From positions 310,001 to 374,000 of the forward strand of contig CAVQDQ010000005.1 of the NCBI GenBank assembly GCA_963711315.1: 64,000 bases of DNA, in the 5' to 3' direction. Positions 17,499 through 25,617 of the stretch are shown here, in pieces (positions within the stretch are counted from its first letter, which is position 1; each line of letters begins with the position of its first letter). The notes under the pieces are model-generated. The model ran no database searches, was not told the DNA's origin, and saw only the letters and a program-made list of their open reading frames with translations. The translations under genes were made by a program, and so were the position numbers. Origin of the DNA: PALSA-612 sp963711315. GTDB lineage: Bacteria; Actinomycetota; Thermoleophilia; Gaiellales; Gaiellaceae.

Positions 17499-18764
17499 TC
17501 AGGGCAGCAGCTTCTCGAAACGGTCGGCGTCGTCGAACGGGCCGACGACGGCGAGCCGCAGGGCGTCGTCGGTGATGAGGTCCTGCGCGACGCGCTGTAC
17601 GTCTTCCGCCGTCACCGTGCCGAGCCCCGCGAGCACCTCGCTCGGATCGGGGTGGGTGTCCTCGAGCACCTCGCGCAGCAGGCCGAACCTGTTCATTCCC
17701 TGCGGGGACTCCAGCGAGAGCACGAAGCGTCCCTTCGTGTATGAGCGGGCCTTCTCGAGCTCGAGCGCCGGAACCGGCTCCTCGGCGATCTGCTTCAGCT
17801 CGCTGACGATGGTCGAGACCGCCTCGTCGATGCGTTTGATGTCCACCCCGGATTGCGTGAACAGCGAGCCGGTGTCCGCGTAACCCTGGATCACCGCGAA
17901 GACGTAGTAGGCGAGGCCCCGCCGCTCGCGGACCTCCGTGAACAGCCGTGACGACATGCCGCCGCCGAGAACGGCCCGCAGGAGCTCGACGACGTAGCGG
18001 TCGGGATGGGCGATCTCGTACGTCCGAAAGCCGATGCAGATGTGCGCCTGATCCGACTGCTTGGTGTGGAGCTTCACGCGAGTCGAGTTGGGTGCATCGG
18101 CGGCGGGCTCCGGCGCTCCACTACCGCCTTCCGCAAGGTCGCCGAGCAGCTCCATGAGCTTCTCGTCAAGGCTGGGGCCGACAGCGCCGGCGACGCCCAC
18201 CACCATGCGCTCGGCCGTGTACCAGCGCTCGAGGTACGAGAGAAACGTCTCGCGTGTGGCGCCCTGAACCGTCTCCTTGCGGCCGAGGATGTCCCAGCCG
18301 AGGGGGTGGTCGCCGTACATGAGGTCGTCGAACACGCCTGAGACGTAGTCCCGCGGCGTGTCGAAGTACATGTTCATCTCCTCGGTGATCACGCCCTTCT
18401 CACGGTCGATCTCCTCGGCGTCGAAGCGCGAGTGGCGCAGCATGTCGACGAGCACGTCGAGCGCGATGTCGCGGCTCTCGCCCGCGCAGCGCACGTAGTA
18501 GCCCGTGATCTCCTTGCCGGTGAAGGCGTTGAACTCGCCGCCGATCGAGTCGATCTCCGTGGAAATGTCACGCGCGGTCGGACGCCGCTCCGTCCCCTTG
18601 AAGAACATGTGCTCCGCGAAGTGGGCGATGCCGTTCGACTCGCGTGTCTCGTAGCGCGCGCCGGCGGCAAGCATGACGAAGCACGAGACCGACTGAGCCT
18701 GCGCCATCGGCGCGGTCAGCACGCGCAGGCCGTTGGGCAGGACGTGTCGTTCGAAGGTGCTCAC
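17499..18764 (-). CDS. M16-family zinc peptidase (processing-peptidase-like)
   Basis: About 421 residues, with the inverted zinc motif HFAEHMFFKG and the distal glutamate in GVITEEMNMYFD, then the C-terminal non-catalytic half with GGGMSSRLFTEVRERRGLAY, the R/Y motif that binds peptide. Such enzymes degrade or process short peptides. GTG 18764 (VSTFERHVLPNG) is preferred because LPNGLRV is normally close to the N-terminus; GTG 18791 would add nine residues and run into the divergent SIS gene start. -10-like TACCAT lies on the minus strand at 18780-18775. Confidence 0.9.
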   Translation of the reverse strand: MSTFERHVLPNGLRVLTAPMAQAQSVSCFVMLAAGARYETRESNGIAHFAEHMFFKGTERRPTARDISTEIDSIGGEFNAFTGKEITGYYVRCAGESRDIALDVLVDMLRHSRFDAEEIDREKGVITEEMNMYFDTPRDYVSGVFDDLMYGDHPLGWDILGRKETVQGATRETFLSYLERWYTAERMVVGVAGAVGPSLDEKLMELLGDLAEGGSGAPEPAADAPNSTRVKLHTKQSDQAHICIGFRTYEIAHPDRYVVELLRAVLGGGMSSRLFTEVRERRGLAYYVFAVIQGYADTGSLFTQSGVDIKRIDEAVSTIVSELKQIAEEPVPALELEKARSYTKGRFVLSLESPQGMNRFGLLREVLEDTHPDPSEVLAGLGTVTAEDVQRVAQDLITDDALRLAVVGPFDDADRFEKLLP

Positions 18765-18791
18765 GGCCTCGCCGATGGTATAGAGAGCCAC

Positions 18792-19673
18792 GTGGGGAAC
18801 GGAGAGCTAACGCGCGCGGCGATGGCGGCCCAGCCGGCATGGCTGCGCGGCGTGCCGACCGATCGCCGTTTCCCGAACGTGAGGCTGCTCTTCACCGGCT
18901 GCGGCACGTCCTTCCACGCGGCGCAGACGGGAGGGGACGCCGTGCAGGCGCTAGAGCTCGTCTTGCGTCCCGAGCGTGAAGCGGACGTGCTCGTCTGCGT
19001 GAGCCACGAGGGCGCGACGGCGCTCACGCTGGAGGCTGTTCAGGCCTGGGCGGGGAAGACGTGGCTGATCACAGGCAAGACTGAGAGCCCGCTCGCCGAG
19101 GCCTGTGACGACGTCGTCGTCTGCACGCCGGCCATCGAAGAGAGCTGGTGCCACACGGCGAGCTACACGGCCGCGGTCACGTCGATCGCCGCGCTGAATG
19201 GAGAAGACATCTCGTGGCTCCCCGAGGCGGTGGAGGAGGCGCTCGCCACGCCGGCTTTTTCCGTTTCAGATCACGAGCGCTGGCTCGTCGCCGGCTCGGG
19301 GCGCGACTGGCCAACCGCGCAGGAGGCGGTGCTGAAGCTGCGAGAGGGCGCCTATGTTGCCGCGGAGGCCCACGAGACCGAGCAGCTGCTGCACGGCTAC
19401 CTCGCGGCAGTGGACGAGAACATTCGGGCGTTCGTGCTGGAGGGCGAGGGCCGGGGCGCCGAGCGTGCGCGCCAGGCTGTTGCAGCGCTGGAGACGATCG
19501 GCGCCACCGTGACGCTCGTGCCGACGCGCCATCCCGTCGTGGACATCGTTCCTTTCCAGCGGCTCACGGTCGACCTCGCCGACCACCGCGGCGTCGATCC
19601 TGACCGTATCCGCCGCGACGACCCGAAGTACGCGAAGGCCGCCGCGCTCGCGCCGGGCTCGATCGTTATGTAA
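18792..19673 (+). CDS. SIS-domain protein (glutamine-fructose-6-phosphate transaminase isomerase-like)
   Basis: About 293 residues with two sugar-isomerase (SIS) domains. The first has LLFTGCGTSFHAAQ and CVSHEGATALTLEAV (usually S-x-S-G/E-T), the second WLVAGSGRDWPTAQEAVLKL and EAHETEQLLHGYLAAV. It resembles the isomerase half of GlmS or AgaS without the glutaminase domain, and probably acts on a phosphosugar or aminosugar. GTG 18792 is 7 bases downstream of TATAGA (18779-18784), whose bases overlap the divergent M16 promoter. It converges on, and overlaps by 8 bases, the epimerase gene. Confidence 0.85.
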   Translation: MGNGELTRAAMAAQPAWLRGVPTDRRFPNVRLLFTGCGTSFHAAQTGGDAVQALELVLRPEREADVLVCVSHEGATALTLEAVQAWAGKTWLITGKTESPLAEACDDVVVCTPAIEESWCHTASYTAAVTSIAALNGEDISWLPEAVEEALATPAFSVSDHERWLVAGSGRDWPTAQEAVLKLREGAYVAAEAHETEQLLHGYLAAVDENIRAFVLEGEGRGAERARQAVAALETIGATVTLVPTRHPVVDIVPFQRLTVDLADHRGVDPDRIRRDDPKYAKAAALAPGSIVM

Positions 19674-20624
19674 GGCCCAGCAGCGCGCGCTCGCGCTCGG
19701 GCGTGAGCCCGACGCCGTCGGCGGGCTGCGCATCGGCAAGCGTGGCCTTGACCGTGTCGGCGAGCGGCCGGTAGGTCAGTCCCGCCGCCCGCGCTCGCTC
19801 GACCGACGCGCGCTGGATGCCCGAGTACTCGGCCAGCGGCAGCCAGAGCGGCAGCTCCATCCACGGCCCGACCTCTTCCGCGAGCAGCTGCTCGCTCGGC
19901 CACCCACGTGAAGGTCGCGTCGCTTCCGCTGACCGTGCGGCACTTCTCGAGCAGTTCGCCCAGGGGCATCGGCTCGCCGGTGGCGTTGAACGTGCCGCCG
20001 CTGCCCTGCCCCGTGGCCTTCACGATCCAGGCCGCGAGATCGCGGACGTCGATGAACTGCACCAGGTCGTCGGGGGAGCCCGGCGCGAGCACCTCACCGC
20101 CTCGCGCCACACGGTGCGGCCAGTACGTGAAGCGGCCCGTCGGGTCGTGTGGGCCCGACGATGAGGCCCGGACGCACGACAAGCGCCGCGTCGCGGAAGG
20201 CCTCCTGGACGATCCGCTCGCAGGCCGCTTTCCGCGCTCCGTACAGTCCCGGGTCCTCGTCGGCCTCCTGGTCCGGCGCCAGCTCCTCGACGGCGGCGCC
20301 CTCCACGGGCGGCACGCTCTGGTCGGCATATACGGAGATGCTGGAGACGAAGACGTAGCGGCCGACGTTGCCGCGCAACGCCTCGACCGTACGCCGCACG
20401 TCGTTCGGCATGTACGCGGCGACGTCGAGCACCGCGTCCCACTCGCGCCCCTCGAGCGCCGAGAGGTCGGCGGAGCGGTCGCCGCGGAGCTTCTCCACCT
20501 CGGGGAAGAGCTCCGGAGCCGTCTGCCCACGGTTGAAGAGTGTGGGCTCGTGCCCCTGCTCGAGCGTCGCGTCCACGAGCGCGCGTCCGAGAAACCTCGT
20601 ACCGCCGAGGACGAGGACTCTCAT
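19666..20624 (-). CDS. NAD-dependent epimerase/dehydratase-like protein (two frameshifts)
   Basis: This extended short-chain dehydrogenase has 318 residues when two surplus bases (near 20150 and 19893) are removed. The Rossmann motif is VLVLGGTRFLGRALV; VFVSSISVYAD and the Y-x-x-x-K of LYGARKAACE form the catalytic site. RPGLIVGP, VQFIDVRDLAAWIV and the C-terminal YRPLADTVKATL are typical of isoflavone-reductase-like or mRNA-binding CSP41-like epimerases. The substrate is unknown. The ATG overlaps the M20 peptidase stop (ATGA), so it is in one operon with the two upstream genes. Confidence 0.85.
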
Positions 20625-21931
20625 CCCGGGTAGCGCTCGACGGCGCGAACGATCGCCTCGGCGCCGAAGGTGGCCGCCTCAGCCGGGATGCGTTCGTCCG
20701 CGGCGTGCGCCAACGACGCGAGCGGGAAGTCCTCGGGGACGCGCATGGGCATGAAGCCGTATGTCTGGATGCCGAGGGGCGACAGGTGGCGGGCGTCGGT
20801 GACCGCCGGGAGCAGCATCGGGATGGGTACGCCCTCCGGATCGAGCTCGCGGATCACCGCCGCCAGGTCGTCGAAGAAGGTCATGTCCGGTTCGGATGGG
20901 CCCTCGTCGTAGCGGAGCACCTCGAGCTCGATGTCGGGCCCGATGATCGCCCGCAGCTCTGCCAGCAGGTCCTCGGGACCGAACCCTGGCAACAGACGGC
21001 CGTCCAGGTCGACCTCGATCTCCGACGGGATGACGTTCACCGCAGAGCCTCCGCGGACGATGGTCGCGTTCGCGGTGTTTCGCAGCGTGCCCTCGAGCGC
21101 CCGTCCCTGCTCGCCGATGAGGCGGAGCGCGGCGCCGTGTGTGCGCGTGTCGAGCAGTGCTCGTAGCACGGCAGCCTTTGGTGTGGGCAACGCCGCGGCC
21201 ATCGCCTCGATCGACGCGCGCGCCGTCGCAGTCACGTGCGGGGGCGTGCGCTTGCGGTCGAGCGCGCGCAGCATCGCTGCCAGTCGTGCCATCGCGCCGC
21301 CGCGGAATGGTCGCGCTGCGTGACCCGCCGGCCCGCGCACGGTCGCCTTGACGGTGCACATCCGCTTCTCTGCCACCTGGATGGGGTAGAAGCGGCGCCC
21401 CGCGATGTGGAGTGAGATTCCGCCGACCTCGCCGAGCGCATGGCGAACGCCGGCCAGGGCTTCGGGGTGCTCCTGCGCGAGGAACTTCGCGCCGAAATCT
21501 CCTCCCGCCTCCTCGTCGGAGAGCACTGCGAGGACGACGCCGCCGGGAGGCACACGATTCTCCGCTCTCGCCCGGAGGAAGGCAGTGATCATCATCGCCA
21601 CGCCCGACTTCATGTCCAGCGCGCCGCGTCCCCACACCATCCCGTCCGCGATCTCGGCCGCAAACGGCGGATGCGTCCACCGTTGGCCGGCTGTGGGGAC
21701 GACGTCGACGTGGCCGTAGAGGAGGAGCGGCGAGTGGCCGTTGTCTCCGGGCAGGCGCGCGACGAGGTTGGGTCGCTCAGCGTCGCGTGCGTACAGCTCG
21801 CTCTCGACTCCCGCAGTGGAGAGCAGGCCCCGCACGTGCTCGATGCACTCGCGCTCTGCCCCCGGCGGGTTCGTCGTGTCGAAGCGAAGCAGGTCGCGCA
21901 GCAGCTCGACCGGGTCGGGGACGACTGTCAC
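20621..21931 (-). CDS. M20-family metallopeptidase (ArgE/DapE-like)
   Basis: This 436-residue zinc-dependent exopeptidase or deacylase has metal ligands in LLLYGHVDVVP, GRGALDMKSG, the catalytic pair in LSDEEAGGDFG and a His near the C-terminus (DARHLSPLGI). A dimerisation (lid) domain lies between. The family includes acetylornithine deacetylase, succinyl-diaminopimelate desuccinylase and carboxypeptidases, and the substrate cannot be told from sequence. GTG 21931 overlaps the TGA of the PLP-enzyme gene; the longer frame upstream has no typical start and is arginine-rich shadow. Confidence 0.9.
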   Translation of the reverse strand: MTVVPDPVELLRDLLRFDTTNPPGAERECIEHVRGLLSTAGVESELYARDAERPNLVARLPGDNGHSPLLLYGHVDVVPTAGQRWTHPPFAAEIADGMVWGRGALDMKSGVAMMITAFLRARAENRVPPGGVVLAVLSDEEAGGDFGAKFLAQEHPEALAGVRHALGEVGGISLHIAGRRFYPIQVAEKRMCTVKATVRGPAGHAARPFRGGAMARLAAMLRALDRKRTPPHVTATARASIEAMAAALPTPKAAVLRALLDTRTHGAALRLIGEQGRALEGTLRNTANATIVRGGSAVNVIPSEIEVDLDGRLLPGFGPEDLLAELRAIIGPDIELEVLRYDEGPSEPDMTFFDDLAAVIRELDPEGVPIPMLLPAVTDARHLSPLGIQTYGFMPMRVPEDFPLASLAHAADERIPAEAATFGAEAIVRAVERYPG

Positions 21932-23094
21932 AGGGCGGCGAGCGCCTCGAGCAGCCGGTCGACCTCGGCGTGGGTGTTGTAGTGGACGAAGCCCGCCCGC
22001 ACGGCTCCTCCGGAATCCTCGAGGTCGAGCCGGCGCAGCACCTCGAGCGCGTAGTAGTTGCCCGGCCACAGCGCGATGCCCTGTTCGCCGAGCCGTCGCC
22101 CGACCTCGTCGGGATGGTGATCGTCGACCGTGAACATGAAGGTCGGCACGCGTCCTTCCATCGTCTGCCTCCCGTAGAGCGTGACGCCGTCAGGGAGCCC
22201 GTCGAGAAACCGTTCGCCGAGCGACCGCTCGTGTGCCTGGATGGCCGGCCAGCCGATCGACTCGACGTATTCGACCGCCGCGACGAAGCCGGCGAGCAGC
22301 TCGAAAGGCTGCGTCCCTGTTTCGAAGCGGTGGCCGAGCGGCTCGTCCGACTGCGGCCGCACCTTGTACGGCCGCCAAGTCTCGGCGACCTCCTGCCGGA
22401 TGTACGCGAGCCCCAGGTGGGGCCCGAAGAACTTGTACGGCGAGCAGAGGAGGACGTCCACGCCCCACGCGGCGACGTCGGTCGGCAGGTGTGGGGCCGC
22501 GTGGACGGCGTCGGCCCAGGCGAGCGCGCCGGCGCCGTGTGCCAGCTCGGCGATACGCGCGACCTGCGTCAGCGTGCCGACGGCGTTCGACGCCACCGGG
22601 AAGGCGATGACCCTGGTGCGCGACGAGAGCTGACGCTCGAGGTCGGCGAGATCGACGTCGCATTCGTCGGTGATGTCGGCGAAGCGGACCTCGAGGCCGA
22701 CGTCGTCGGCCAGCTCCAGCCAGGGCGCGACGTTGCCGTCGTGGTCGAGGCGGGTGACCACGATCTCGTCTCCGGCCTCGAATCCGCGACCAGCGGTACG
22801 GGAGAGCGCGAACGACAGCGAGGTCATGTTGGCGCCGAACGTCACCTCGCGGGGCGAGCAGCCGAGGAAGCGGCCGGCGGCCTCACGTGCGGCATCGACG
22901 ACGTGCACGGTGCGCTTGCTCGTTTCGAACGGTCCCCCGACGTTTGCGTTGGACTCGCGGAGATACGCCGAGATGGCGTCGATCACCTCGTCGGGCACCT
23001 GTGTCCCGCCCGGTCCGTCCAGCAGCGCGAGATCGCGCTGGAGCGCGCCGAAACGCTTGCGAACGGCCTCGACGTCGAGCGTCAGCGTGGCCAC
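21928..23094 (-). CDS. Cysteine desulfurase-like PLP enzyme (class V aminotransferase)
   Basis: This 388-residue fold type I PLP enzyme has the Schiff-base lysine in LLCSPYKFFGPHLG, the cofactor Asp/His region in LAWADAVHAAPHLP and the substrate loop GTQPFELLAG. It belongs to the cysteine desulfurase-like subfamily that often lacks the catalytic Cys loop, so sulfur transfer is not assured. -10 box TAGGTT (minus, 23106-23101) is 6 bases before the GTG. It heads an apparent three-gene leftward operon (PLP enzyme, M20 peptidase, epimerase) joined by 4-base overlaps. Confidence 0.85.
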   Translation of the reverse strand: MATLTLDVEAVRKRFGALQRDLALLDGPGGTQVPDEVIDAISAYLRESNANVGGPFETSKRTVHVVDAAREAAGRFLGCSPREVTFGANMTSLSFALSRTAGRGFEAGDEIVVTRLDHDGNVAPWLELADDVGLEVRFADITDECDVDLADLERQLSSRTRVIAFPVASNAVGTLTQVARIAELAHGAGALAWADAVHAAPHLPTDVAAWGVDVLLCSPYKFFGPHLGLAYIRQEVAETWRPYKVRPQSDEPLGHRFETGTQPFELLAGFVAAVEYVESIGWPAIQAHERSLGERFLDGLPDGVTLYGRQTMEGRVPTFMFTVDDHHPDEVGRRLGEQGIALWPGNYYALEVLRRLDLEDSGGAVRAGFVHYNTHAEVDRLLEALAAL

Positions 23095-23143
23095 GCTGGA
23101 AACCTACCCGCGCCGTCCGGTCCGGGGGCTACCGTGGCCCGGC

Positions 23144-23344
23144 ATGGAGGAACGGCTGCGGCCGTTGAGCGAGCGGGAGTGCTACGAGCGCCTGTACGGC
23201 GAGCGCAGCCCCCTCGTGACGGTACTGCCGGCGGGCACGGGCCCGCCCCCCTGGCCATCGCTCTCGGCGGAGAGCATGCGGCAGGCATTTCTCGACCGGA
23301 TGGATCGTCGCGACCCGCTGGAAGACGTCGAGGAGGCCGCCTGA
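23144..23344 (+). CDS. Small hypothetical protein
   Basis: A 66-residue protein, not recognised. It has an N-terminal MEERLRPLSERECYERLYGE and a C-terminal acidic tail RRDPLEDVEEAA. Support comes from a TACCGT -10 box (23130-23135) 8 bases before the ATG, from arrangement opposite the divergent PLP-enzyme promoter, and from sitting just upstream of the glycosylase gene. No membrane segment or metal motif is visible. Confidence 0.55.
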   Translation: MEERLRPLSERECYERLYGERSPLVTVLPAGTGPPPWPSLSAESMRQAFLDRMDRRDPLEDVEEAA

Positions 23345-23351
23345 TGCACGC

Positions 23352-24018
23352 GTGCACCACGGCCCGGCGGGGCGCTTCGCGGCTGGGCCCGCAGGCTCTG
23401 TGGGTGCTTCGCCTGCGTTGTGTGGGCCGCGGAAACGGCAGCCGGAGCTGCGCCCGCCGCTCCTCGTGGAGCGGCCGTCCCGCCCGCTGTCGTCCGCGCT
23501 GAAGACTGCCGTTCCGGACGTCCTCGCGCCCTGGCCTCGACGCCGTCTTCTGCGGCATCAATCCCGGCCGCGCCTCGGCTGCCGCCGGAGCTGCCTTCGC
23601 GAATCCGCGCAACGACTTCTGGCGACTCCTGCACGCTGCCGGCTTCACGCCGCGGCAACTGGCACCCGACGAGCAGCGCTCGCTGCTCGACTTCGGCTAC
23701 GGGCTGACGAACGCGGCGCGACGCACGACACGCGGCTCCAGCGAGCTCCGGCGCGCGGACTTCGCCGGAGCCGCCGAGCGGCTGGCGGCCATCGCCGATG
23801 AGCTACGGCCGCAGGTCATCGCGTTCGTCGGCAAGGCCGCGTACGAAGGGCCGTACCGCGAGCGACCCGAGCTCGGCCTTCAGGAACGCCGCCTCGGCGC
23901 CACGCTGCTCTACGTGCTGCCTTCCACCTCGCCCGCGAACGCGGCCGTGCCGTGGGATGAACGGCTGCGGTGGTTTCGCGCTCTGCGCGAGCTGCTCAGC
24001 CGGACCACTGATTCGTGA
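23352..24018 (+). CDS. mug: G/U mismatch-specific DNA glycosylase, Mug family (one frameshift; start uncertain)
   Basis: This uracil-DNA glycosylase superfamily protein removes uracil or ethenocytosine opposite guanine. After an apparent extra base near 23529-23532 the frame carries DAVFCGINPGRASAAAG (the GINPG catalytic motif), NDFWRLLHAAGFTPRQ, GYGLTN and the second motif LPSTSPANAAVPWDERLRWF. Upstream, in the other frame, are RKRQPEL and KTAVPDVLAP, typical of Mug N-termini. The exact start is unclear, since the GTG at 23352 gives an unusual arginine/glycine-rich lead and a TTG near 23420 is possible. The 3' end overlaps the convergent NAD synthase gene by 23 bases. Confidence 0.85.
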
Positions 24019-25599
24019 TCGGCATGCGACGGTCGCGGCCGAACGCCTTCGGTCGCAGCTTCACACCCGGCGGCGCCTGCCGGCGCTTGTACTCGGCTCG
24101 GTCGACCATGGCCACCACGCGAGCGACGATCTCCTCGTCGAAGCCATGAGCGACGAGCTCCTCCTGCGAGCGGTCGAGCTCGACGTAGGCTTCGAGCACC
24201 GGATCGAGCACGTCGTACGGCGGCAGTGAGTGCTGGTCGAGCTGGCCGTGCGCGAGCTCGGCGCTCGGCGCGCGGTCGATGATCGAGGCCGGGATCAGCT
24301 CGCCGCCGGCGCGCTCGTTGAGGTGCCGCGACAGCCGCCAGACATCCGTCTTGTAGACGTCCTTGAGCAGCGCGAAGCCGCCCGCCATGTCCCCGTAGAG
24401 GGTCGCGTAGCCGACCGAGAGCTCGGACTTGTTCCCCGTTGCGAGCACCAGCCAGCCGAGCTTGTTCGACAGCGCCATCAACAGCGTGCCGCGCGCGCGA
24501 GCCTGGACGTTCTCTTCGGTCGTGTCGCGCTCGTGCCCGGCGAAGCTGGGGGCCAGGGCCGATTCGAACGCGTCCACGATCGCCTCGATCGGGATCTCGC
24601 GGAAGTCGACTCCGAGCGACTCGGCCGCGCAATCTCGCATCACTGCGCGTCGCATCCGAGCTGAAGGGAGAGGGCATCGACACGCAGTGGACCCGACCCG
24701 GTCCGAGCGCCTCTGCAGCGAGCGCGGCGGTGAGCGCCGAGTCGACGCCTCCGGAGATGCCGACCACGACGTCGCCGAAGCCGTTCTTCTCCACGTAGTC
24801 GCGGAGGCCCAGCTCGAGGGCGAGCCGCATCTGGTCGAGCTCGTCGAGCGGCGCCGCCAGCTTGCCCGCCGGCCGCTCGTCGAGGTCGACGACGAGCAGA
24901 GCCTCCTCGAAGCCGGGGGCTCTGGCTACGACCCGGCCCTCGGCGTCGAGGACGAACGAGTTCCCGTCGAAGACGAGCTCGTCCTGGCCGCCCACGGCGT
25001 TGCAGAAGACGAGCGGGCAGCCGTTGTCCCTGGCCCGCGCCGCGAACATCTCCTCGCGCTCCGCGTCCTTGCCGACGTGGAAGGGCGATGCGGAGAGGTT
25101 GACGAGGACTTCCGCGCCTGCCTGGGTGCTCTCGACGGCGGGCGGGCCGGGTTGCCAGAGGTCCTCGCAGACCGTCAGTCCGAGCGTCGTTTCGCCGCTG
25201 CTCGAGCAGCTCGACGCCCGTGCCTGGCTCGAAGTAGCGCTTCTCGTCGAACACGCCGTAGTTCGGAAGCAGCCGCTTGCGGTAGACGGCCCGCACGTTT
25301 CCATCGGCGCACACGAGGCATGCGTTGTAGAGCCGGCCGTCTGCCGCGTGCGGCGAGCCGACGAGCGCGACGATGCCCCTGGCCGTCTGCGCCACCTGGC
25401 GCGCAGCATCCGCCGCCGCGCGGACGAACGCGGGGCGAAGCAGCAAGTCCTCCGGCGGATAGCCCGTGATCGCGAGCTCGGGAAAGACGACGAGCTCTGT
25501 GCCCGCGTCGCGTGCCTCCGCGATCCGCTGCACGATGCGGTCGCGGTTGCCATCGAGGTCCCCGACGGTCGTGTTGATCTGGGCGAGAGCCAGCCTCAT
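23996..25599 (-). CDS. nadE: Glutamine-dependent NAD+ synthase (two frameshifts)
   Basis: The final step of NAD synthesis: deamido-NAD, ATP and glutamine give NAD. Two surplus bases (near 25195-25200 and 24631-24645) split the gene; correction gives 533 residues. The N-terminal nitrilase (glutaminase) domain has the catalytic Glu in VVFPELAITGYPPEDLL, Lys in AVYRKRLLPNYGVFDE and Cys in LGLTVCEDLWQ. The C-terminal synthetase domain has the PP-loop VVVGISGGVDSALTA and LATGNKSELSVGYATLYGDM. It starts 18 bases after the acyl-CoA synthetase stop, and a perfect hairpin covers its ATG. Confidence 0.92.
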
Positions 25600-25616
25600 A
25601 GGTTTTCGCCTATGAG
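25595..25616 (-). promoter_or_regulatory. Hairpin/operator covering the nadE start codon
   Basis: On the minus strand, CTCATAGG and CCTATGAG form a perfect 8-bp inverted repeat around the hexamer CGAAAA. The ATG of nadE (25599-25597) is inside the second arm. A TAGACT -10-like box (25620-25615) overlaps the outer edge, so the element would be in the 5' end of a nadE transcript or would block its promoter. Either a translational hairpin or a repressor operator is possible. Confidence 0.55.
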
Positions 25617-25617
25617 T

